The notes under the pieces were generated by a model. The model worked only from the letters and a program-made list of their open reading frames with translations, searched no databases and was not told the DNA's origin. Source: Novosphingobium sediminis (GTDB lineage: Bacteria; Pseudomonadota; Alphaproteobacteria; Sphingomonadales; Sphingomonadaceae). From it: a DNA stretch of 64,000 nt. The position numbers were made by a program, and so were the translations under genes. Where the stretch lies: assembly GCF_007991615.1 (NCBI RefSeq), contig NZ_BJYR01000020.1:62001-126000 (forward strand), in the 5' to 3' direction. How positions within the stretch are numbered: the stretch's first letter is position 1; every line of letters begins with the position of its first letter. Shown piece after piece: positions 60,895 to 64,000 of this stretch.

Positions 60895-62625
60895 TCACAT
60901 TTCTGCCAGCATCGCCTTGAGTTCGCCCTTTAGGATCTTGCCGTTGGCGTTGCGCGGCAGGGTCTGCGTGCTGAAGGCGATGCGCACCGGCACCTTGAAG
61001 CCTGCCAGCCGCGCGGCGACGAAGGCGCGCAGTTCCTCTTCGGTGGCCTCCGCTCCGGGCGCGAGGTAGACGACTGCCGCCGGTTCCTCGCCCAAAGTGC
61101 GGTGGGGAATGCCGACCAACGCCGCATCGGTTACCGCCGGATGCTCGTAGAGTACATTTTCCACCTCGATCGAATAGATGTTCTCGCCGCCCCGAATGAT
61201 CACATCCTTGGCGCGGTCGACGATCGTGCAGAAGCCTTCGTCATCGACCTTCGCCAGATCGCCGGTGCGAACCCAGCCGTTGACGAAGGTCTGCGCCGTC
61301 GCCTCGGGGCGGTTCCAATAACCCGCAACGATCATCGGCCCGTTCGCCCAGAGTTCGCCCACCGTGTTTGGCGGCAGCACCGTCACACCATCCTCGGCGC
61401 GAATTTCAAGGCTGGCGACCGGCGCTGCAGGGCCGCAACTGGAAGGCCGGTTGAGATAATCCTCGGCCATGTGGTGCGTCACCGTCGCGCTGGTCTCGGT
61501 CATGCCCCAGCCATTGCCGGGGAGCGCGCCGAAAGTTTGCCAGATCGCCGAGACCAGTTCGGGCGCAGAGGGAGCGCCGCCATAGGAAACGGCTTCGAGG
61601 CTGGAGAGATCGTACTTGTGCCGGTCGGGATGCTCGATCAGCTGCCACGCGATGAACGGCACGCCGCCGGTCATCGAGACGCGTTCCTTCTCGATCAGGC
61701 GCATGGCCTCGATCGTATCCCACTTGTGCAGCAGCACGAGGCAGCTACCGCCGGCGAGCGTACCCATCAGCGTCGCCGAATAGGCCGTCGCATGGAACAG
61801 CGGGACGGCCAGCAGGATCACGCGCCGCTTCGCCTCAGGCAGGCCCTCGCCGCGCCGCCGCGCGGTCTGCGCGCCGCTCCACGCGCTGGTCATGATATTG
61901 GTCGCAAGGTTGCGGTGCGTGCCGAGCGCGCCCTTGGGCCGGCCAGTGGTGCCGCTGGTGTAGAAGATGCCGGCGGGATCATCACTGTCGATCTCGGCTG
62001 CGGGCAGTTCGGCATCCGGCAACGAAACCCAGCTTGTCGGCGCACCGATCAGGTCTTCCAGCCGCTCGGCACCTTCGGCACTCCCGCGCGATACGATCAC
62101 AGACTTTAGCGGCAGGCCTTCCGCATGGGGCGCAATCCGGTTCCAGCGATCGACGTCGGCAATCAGCAGCTTGGTGCCGCTGTCTTCCAGCGCAAAGGCC
62201 AGTTCCTCACCCGTCCACCATGCGTTGAGCGGCACGATGATCGCGCCGAGTGCGGTGACGGCCATGAACACCGCCGGCCATTCCGGCAGGTTGCGCATCG
62301 CCAGCGCCACCCGATCACCCTTGCCCACCCCGCGCGCAACCAGTGCTGCCATCAGCGCCGCAACCGCGCGGTGGAACGCATCGAAAGACACGCGCTCCTC
62401 GCCATAGACGACGAAGTCCGCCGCGCCATGCGTACGGGCCGCTGCCATGACACCGCGCAAGCTGGGCAATGCGTTCTTCCAAACCCGCGTCGGGACACCC
62501 CGAATGGTGACCGTTTCCATCTCGAACGGCATGCCCGGCGCGCAGAGTTCCTCGCGGATTTCGGCCAATGTGTGCACGGGCCAGCCGGCGGGAATCGTGG
62601 GAAGCGCGCTACTCGGTTCAGTCAT
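60895..62625 (-). CDS. Acyl-CoA synthetase (AMP-dependent ligase)
   Basis: A 576-residue ANL ligase with the P-loop YTSGTTGRPKGALGTHRN, GWGMTETSA, GELWANGP, RTGDLAKVDDEGFC and DRAKDVIIRGGENI. The catalytic Lys is in NANGKILKGELK. ATG at 62625. TTGCTG and TAGTCT (17-base spacing) lie about 50-80 bases upstream. Precedes a GFA gene by 57 bases. Probably activates a long or cyclic carboxylic acid; substrate unknown. Confidence 0.9.
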   Translation of the reverse strand: MTEPSSALPTIPAGWPVHTLAEIREELCAPGMPFEMETVTIRGVPTRVWKNALPSLRGVMAAARTHGAADFVVYGEERVSFDAFHRAVAALMAALVARGVGKGDRVALAMRNLPEWPAVFMAVTALGAIIVPLNAWWTGEELAFALEDSGTKLLIADVDRWNRIAPHAEGLPLKSVIVSRGSAEGAERLEDLIGAPTSWVSLPDAELPAAEIDSDDPAGIFYTSGTTGRPKGALGTHRNLATNIMTSAWSGAQTARRRGEGLPEAKRRVILLAVPLFHATAYSATLMGTLAGGSCLVLLHKWDTIEAMRLIEKERVSMTGGVPFIAWQLIEHPDRHKYDLSSLEAVSYGGAPSAPELVSAIWQTFGALPGNGWGMTETSATVTHHMAEDYLNRPSSCGPAAPVASLEIRAEDGVTVLPPNTVGELWANGPMIVAGYWNRPEATAQTFVNGWVRTGDLAKVDDEGFCTIVDRAKDVIIRGGENIYSIEVENVLYEHPAVTDAALVGIPHRTLGEEPAAVVYLAPGAEATEEELRAFVAARLAGFKVPVRIAFSTQTLPRNANGKILKGELKAMLAEM

Positions 62626-62674
62626 GACATCCTCGCGGGCCCGGCTCGTTGCGGCCTTGCCTCATTGGGGCGAG

Positions 62675-62703
62675 AGACTAGTGCCGCCCCGGCGTTGCAG
62701 CAA
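62675..62703 (-). promoter_or_regulatory. Possible sigma-70-type promoter of the ligase gene
   Basis: On the minus strand, TTGCTG (complement of 62698-62703) is followed after exactly 17 bases by TAGTCT (complement of 62675-62680), 50 bases before the ligase start. The 17-base spacing fits sigma-70 architecture. TAGTCT also precedes the MDR gene at 35472. Confidence 0.4.
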
Positions 62704-62869
62704 GGGGCCGAAAGCCCCGCTTGCCGTAGCGGAAGGCAGCAAATCCGGCAGAATTGCGTGATTTTTTCGACTCTTCGGACTGCGCGGACGCTTCCCTGAT
62801 CCCTCCCGATGACCTAATCCCAGACCCCAACAAGACTTGCATAACAAGATTCGTGGGAAGGACGCTGAT

Positions 62870-63703
62870 TTGCCGGAAGCCGAGCACCCGGAGACCGCCA
62901 CCCTTGCACCTGCCGAGGCCGATATGGGCTTTGGCGCACTCGCCGCGCGGCTGGAACCGCTGGGAGGGGGCCGCTTCAGGCTCGATGGCGCGGCAGGCTG
63001 GATGCAGGGCCGAACGATGTATGGCGGCACGGCAGCCTTCATCGCCTACTCGGCCGCCAAGCTCGCGTTCCCTGATCTGCCCCCCTTGCGCGCCGCGCAG
63101 GTCGGCTTTGTCGCACCGGTGGGTGAACATCTCGAAGTCGAGGTCGTCATGCTCCGGCAGGGCCGCAGCGTCGCGCAAGTCGAAACCTCGCTCATGTGCG
63201 ACGGGGCGGTGGCCCAGCGCACACTCTGGCTGTTCGGCGCGGGGCGGGAAAGCAACGGGACGGTTCCTGCGGCCATCCTGCCGGGTCTGATCCAGCCCGA
63301 GGACTCGCCGTTCCTCGGCGCCAACGACATGGCCCCCGCCTTTACCGCACGGATGGACATGCGCCGCGCCGATCCGCCCGGCGGCTCGCCCCCGGGCACA
63401 ATCCGCCGCTGGGTCCGTCTGAGGGACCGCTCCGGCCTCGATTCAGCCGGCGAACTCGTTGGTATCGGTGATGCACTCCCGCCGGGTTCGGCCCGCGCGA
63501 TGGAGCGCAAGGGGCCGATCAGTTCGATCACCTGGGCGCTGACGATCCTCGGCGAAGTGCCGCCCACCCGCGAAGGCTGGTGGCTGCTCGAGACCAGTTC
63601 GAACCACATGGCAAACGGGTTCAGCAGCGAAACCTTGCGGCTGTGGAACAGTGAAGGCGTGGAAGTGATGCACGGCCTGCAATCGGTGGCGGTGTTCGGA
63701 TGA
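62870..63703 (+). CDS. Acyl-CoA thioesterase-like protein (double hotdog)
   Basis: A 277-residue TesB/acyl-CoA-thioesterase-like double-hotdog protein (GRTMYGGTAAFIAYSAAKLAFP, QVGFVAPVGEHLEVEVVMLRQGRS, VETSLM in the first hotdog; the tail includes SSNHMANGFSSETLRLWN). A TTG at 62870 with AAGGA seven bases upstream is the likely start; an ATG at 62924 is possible. Its stop overlaps the next gene's ATG (ATGA). May release free acid from CoA or remove dead-end CoA esters. Confidence 0.8.
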   Translation: MPEAEHPETATLAPAEADMGFGALAARLEPLGGGRFRLDGAAGWMQGRTMYGGTAAFIAYSAAKLAFPDLPPLRAAQVGFVAPVGEHLEVEVVMLRQGRSVAQVETSLMCDGAVAQRTLWLFGAGRESNGTVPAAILPGLIQPEDSPFLGANDMAPAFTARMDMRRADPPGGSPPGTIRRWVRLRDRSGLDSAGELVGIGDALPPGSARAMERKGPISSITWALTILGEVPPTREGWWLLETSSNHMANGFSSETLRLWNSEGVEVMHGLQSVAVFG

Positions 63704-64000
63704 TCGATCTGGCCGATCCCGCCGCCCACGGCTTCGACGCCGCCCGCCTCGCCCGCATTGGCGCCTTCCTTGAGGAGCGCTACGTCGGTCCCGGCCTGCT
63801 CCCACATGCGGACATCCTGATCGCGCGCGATGGCGAGCCGCTCCACCGCTTCACCTGCGGCAAGGCCCGCGCCGATGGCACGCCGCTCAGCAACGACGCG
63901 ATCTTCCGCATCGCCTCGATGACCAAGCCGCTCACCAGCGTGGCCTTCATGCTGCTGCTGGAGGAAGGCAAGGTCGCGCTCGACGATCCCGTCACCAAGG
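63700..64000 (+). CDS. Beta-lactamase-fold serine hydrolase, 3' end beyond the window
   Basis: The first 100 residues of a class-C beta-lactamase/EstB-like serine hydrolase, open to the end of the window. It begins MIDLADPAAHGFDAARLARIG, and RIASMTKPLTSVAFMLLLEEG holds the SxxK nucleophile (SMTK). The start overlaps the upstream stop (ATGA), so it is coupled to the thioesterase. No signal peptide, so esterase activity in the cytoplasm is more likely than antibiotic resistance. Confidence 0.85.
   Translation, partial: MIDLADPAAHGFDAARLARIGAFLEERYVGPGLLPHADILIARDGEPLHRFTCGKARADGTPLSNDAIFRIASMTKPLTSVAFMLLLEEGKVALDDPVTK

Noticed and set aside
63700..64000. Antibiotic-resistance beta-lactamase
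   Set aside because: The SxxK motif only shows the fold. No signal peptide is present, and coupling to a thioesterase gene suggests an esterase-like enzyme.

Overview
The window looks like a catabolic region from a high-GC alphaproteobacterium of the sphingomonad type (Novosphingobium, Sphingobium or a relative). The evidence is high GC third positions, two large TonB-dependent receptors next to oxygenase genes, a lignostilbene-type carotenoid oxygenase, and intergenic palindromes of the kind common in sphingomonads. No rRNA, tRNA, transposase, integrase or CRISPR array was seen. The assignment is inference, not a database result.

Layout. (1) 1-4205, plus strand: a truncated CoA transferase, an enoyl-CoA hydratase, a type-1 thiolase-like protein and an SDR. 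(2) 4328-12673, minus strand: an MDR reductase, two ThuA-like proteins, a limonene-epoxide-hydrolase-like protein, an SDR, a P450 and two complementary acyl-CoA dehydrogenases, ending beyond two strong hairpins in a LuxR-type regulator. (3) 12887-15973, plus: carotenoid oxygenase and acyl-CoA ligase. (4) 16130-19978: SDR and NTF2-fold genes transcribed divergently. (5) 20119-25348, plus: 2-oxoacid dehydrogenase E1alpha, E1beta and E2 with a VOC protein, then an MDR reductase. (6) 25400-32255, minus: a tight six-gene unit, TonB receptor, Rieske, three SnoaL_4 proteins, Rieske. (7) 32492-45024: SDR, M23 peptidase, a minus-strand unit (SDR, Rieske, SDR, KstD-family flavoprotein, NmrA, MDR), a plus-strand unit (SnoaL_4, SDR, TIM-barrel isomerase-like) and an S10 carboxypeptidase-like protein. 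(8) 45299-54508: a minus unit (DUF35, thiolase, SDR, NmrA), a plus unit (MFS, Rieske) and a second TonB receptor. (9) 54703-64000: a molybdopterin oxidoreductase, MDR, SDR plus Rieske, a GFA protein, acyl-CoA ligase, thioesterase and a truncated beta-lactamase-fold hydrolase.

How the genes may work together. Substrate would cross the outer membrane through the TonB receptors, be oxidised by P450 and Rieske enzymes, dehydrogenated by SDR, MDR and flavoprotein enzymes, dehydrated by SnoaL/BaiE-fold proteins, activated by CoA ligases or the CoA transferase, and shortened by acyl-CoA dehydrogenases, hydratase and thiolases. A KstD-family flavoprotein, a likely heteromeric acyl-CoA dehydrogenase, a thiolase-DUF35 pair, BaiE-like dehydratases and several CntA/KshA-like Rieske oxygenases are together reminiscent of steroid, bile-acid or cyclic-terpenoid catabolism. 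No single gene fixes the substrate. Striking points are five Rieske alpha subunits without any ferredoxin, reductase or classical beta subunit, eleven classical SDRs, seven NTF2-fold proteins, four CurA-like MDRs, and four copies of one palindromic element. No gene-free stretch exceeds 300 bases.
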